This document shows, one piece after another, positions 5,669 through 6,452 of a stretch of 6,452 nucleotides of DNA. The notes beneath the pieces were generated by a model, which was not told the origin of the DNA, made no database searches, and saw nothing but the letters and a program-made list of their open reading frames with translations. Within the stretch, counting starts at the first letter, position 1; each line of letters begins with the position of its first letter. The DNA lies in NCBI GenBank assembly GCA_021790715.1, contig JAJYGK010000157.1, forward strand, positions 1 to 6,452, given 5' to 3'. The DNA is from Chloroflexota bacterium. Its GTDB lineage: Bacteria > Chloroflexota > Limnocylindria > Limnocylindrales > CSP1-4. A program made the translations under genes and the position numbers.

Positions 5669-6241
5669 TCAGAACGGCAGGATCGCCGCCACGAGGCCGG
5701 TCACCGCGCCGATCGCGAGGCTGGCGAGCCCGATCTGCCTCGACCGGGCACGATCGAGGTTGCGGGCATCGGCCTCCTCCACCGACTGCACGCGGCCGAG
5801 GTCACCGAAGTTGTAGACGCCGCGCATGCCGAAGCCGGCGCAGAAGCGCAGACGGGCCTGCAGGTACCCCGACGCAGCCCCGGCGGCCGGCAGCGCGACC
5901 AGGAGCCGGGCGGCGCGTGGAGCCCGGGCCGCCACCAGCAGCGCCAGCAGCGTGCCGCTCGCGACGACGCCGGCGTGGCCGGCACGGCGCCGCCGGGCGA
6001 TCTCGGCGGGCCCGATGTTGCAGGCGCCCGGCTGATAGGCACCCTCCGCCCGGTACGCGATCGCCGGCTGCGCGCTCTCCGGTTGGTCCGCGCGCCCGGA
6101 CGGCGAGGCGTCCTCCGGGTGCGCGCTGGTCGATTGCGCGCTGGTCGATTGGGTGCTGGTCGATTGCGTGCCGTCCGCCAGGGGCCCGCTTTCCGGCGCG
6201 GACCCGATCTCGTGCATCGAGGGGACTGTCTCGTCGTTCAT
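5669..6241 (-). CDS. small membrane protein with CNIGP motif, unknown function
   Basis: The 190-aa product has a disordered polar head (1-66) containing QSTST/QSTSA repeats, then a conserved-looking core: YQPGACNIGPAEIARRRRAGH (69-89, split here as YQPGACNIGP and AEIARRRRAGH), two hydrophobic segments (about 90-106 and 109-127), GYLQARLRFCAGFG (125-138), VYNFGDLG (142-149), an acidic/basic amphipathic stretch with EEADARNLDRARSRQ (155-169), and a last hydrophobic helix (170-189). The core looks like a family I have seen in high-GC bacterial genomes, but I cannot name it. Cys74 and Cys134, each in a tight motif, could form a redox or metal pair. The RRRR stretch before the first helix suggests that side is cytoplasmic. 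The start codon has no Shine-Dalgarno site but a -10-like TACAGT lies six bases upstream, consistent with a leaderless message. It converges on the SIMPL-like gene. Confidence 0.8.
   Translation of the reverse strand: MNDETVPSMHEIGSAPESGPLADGTQSTSTQSTSAQSTSAHPEDASPSGRADQPESAQPAIAYRAEGAYQPGACNIGPAEIARRRRAGHAGVVASGTLLALLVAARAPRAARLLVALPAAGAASGYLQARLRFCAGFGMRGVYNFGDLGRVQSVEEADARNLDRARSRQIGLASLAIGAVTGLVAAILPF
6122..6166 (-). repeat. 15-bp tandem repeat, three copies, in the CNIGP-protein head
   Basis: On the minus strand the unit CAATCGACCAGC plus three variable bases occurs at 6166-6152, 6151-6137 and 6136-6122. It encodes QSTST, QSTSA and QSTSA. Identity between units is nearly complete, so the array is probably recent and could vary in copy number without shifting the frame. 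Confidence 0.85.
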
Positions 6242-6247
6242 GGAGCG

Positions 6248-6253
6248 ACTGTA
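6248..6253 (-). promoter_or_regulatory. -10-like TACAGT, possible leaderless promoter
   Basis: Read on the minus strand, TACAGT is followed by six bases and then the ATG at 6241. It fits the TAnnnT pattern placed 6-7 bases before the start codon, typical of leaderless messages in several high-GC lineages. No Shine-Dalgarno site is present. The -35 region is weak: TTGCGG is found but about 20 bases upstream. Confidence 0.4.
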
Positions 6254-6256
6254 GAC

Positions 6257-6295
6257 CGGACCGGCGATCAGGTCCGCAAACGGATCGCGGCGATC
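6257..6295. promoter_or_regulatory. two inverted repeats in the divergent intergenic region
   Basis: CGGACC (6257-6262) and GGTCCG (6271-6276) form a six-base inverted repeat around an eight-base centre. GATCGC (6283-6288) and GCGATC (6290-6295) form a second one around a single base. They sit just upstream of the minus-strand start and could be operator half-sites. Such short repeats also arise by chance in GC-rich DNA. The rest of the 165-bp gap (6242-6406) holds only a weak CAGAAT (6392-6397), nine bases before the plus-strand ATG. Confidence 0.3.
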
Positions 6296-6406
6296 GCTAT
6301 CGGAACGCCACTCGCCGCGTCGCGATGCGGCACCGGCGATGCGGCCGGAGGCGCCGGACGGCGGATGGTGGCCCTCGCGGCCCGGACGGTGCAGAATCGG
6401 TCCGGC

Positions 6407-6452
6407 ATGAGCATGCGAGTCGAGGTCGCCGATTCGAAGGCGGCGTTCTGTG
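6407..6452 (+). CDS. 5' end of a gene cut by the window edge
   Basis: ATG 6407 opens a frame to the window end giving MSMRVEVADSKAAFC. A second ATG at 6413 is an alternative start. There is no Shine-Dalgarno site; CAGAAT at 6392-6397 could serve as a -10 for a nearly leaderless message. G/C dominates third positions, as in the other genes. The fragment loosely recalls the start of some GNAT acetyltransferases, but fifteen residues cannot establish this. Confidence 0.5.
   Translation, partial: MSMRVEVADSKAAFC

Noticed and set aside
1..6452. CRISPR array, transposon, phage or toxin-antitoxin system
   Set aside because: There are no regularly spaced palindromic repeats, transposase or integrase motifs, terminal inverted repeats or small paired toxin-like genes. 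The only tandem repeats are in-frame and inside coding tails.

Overview
The window is very G+C-rich throughout, visibly above 70%, with strong G/C preference at third codon positions and the standard code. No sequence search was possible. The gene set and protein style (Ala/Pro/Ser-rich linkers, an LmbE-type deacetylase, a SIMPL-like secreted protein, few strong Shine-Dalgarno sites) suggest a free-living high-GC bacterium, perhaps a Chloroflexota (Limnocylindria-like) or actinobacterial lineage. That placement is inference.

Layout. Bases 1-247 hold at most the last codons of an upstream gene and a low-complexity lead-in. A major facilitator family exporter follows (best start 248, end 1615), with three 30-bp repeats in its N-terminal tail. 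After a 206-bp gap with a candidate -10 element come four co-directional ORFs: a one-pass membrane protein with an acidic Pro/Glu head and a Ser/Pro/Ala tail (1822-2415); a protein-L-isoaspartate O-methyltransferase (2445-3188); one long ORF joining a PIG-L/LmbE deacetylase to a pentapeptide-repeat domain (3220-4866); and a secreted, shortened SIMPL-like protein (4944-5630). A minus-strand gene for a small membrane protein with a Cys-Asn-Ile-Gly motif converges on them (5669-6241). It is separated by a 165-bp divergent promoter region from a plus-strand gene cut off at the window end (6407-6452).

How the genes may work together. Gaps of 29, 31 and 77 bases make 1822-5630 a plausible transcription unit. 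The isoaspartyl methyltransferase repairs aged proteins and the deacetylase presumably removes an N-acetyl group from a sugar-containing substrate. The other two products act at or outside the membrane. This could be a general maintenance or envelope cluster, but nothing in the sequence proves a shared pathway. I see no CRISPR array, tRNA, rRNA, transposase or phage gene.

The best leads are the deacetylase/pentapeptide ORF with its odd linker reading frame, the duplicated 15-bp stop/start junction ahead of it, and the linker insertions inside two enzyme domains that share a THVPP-type motif.
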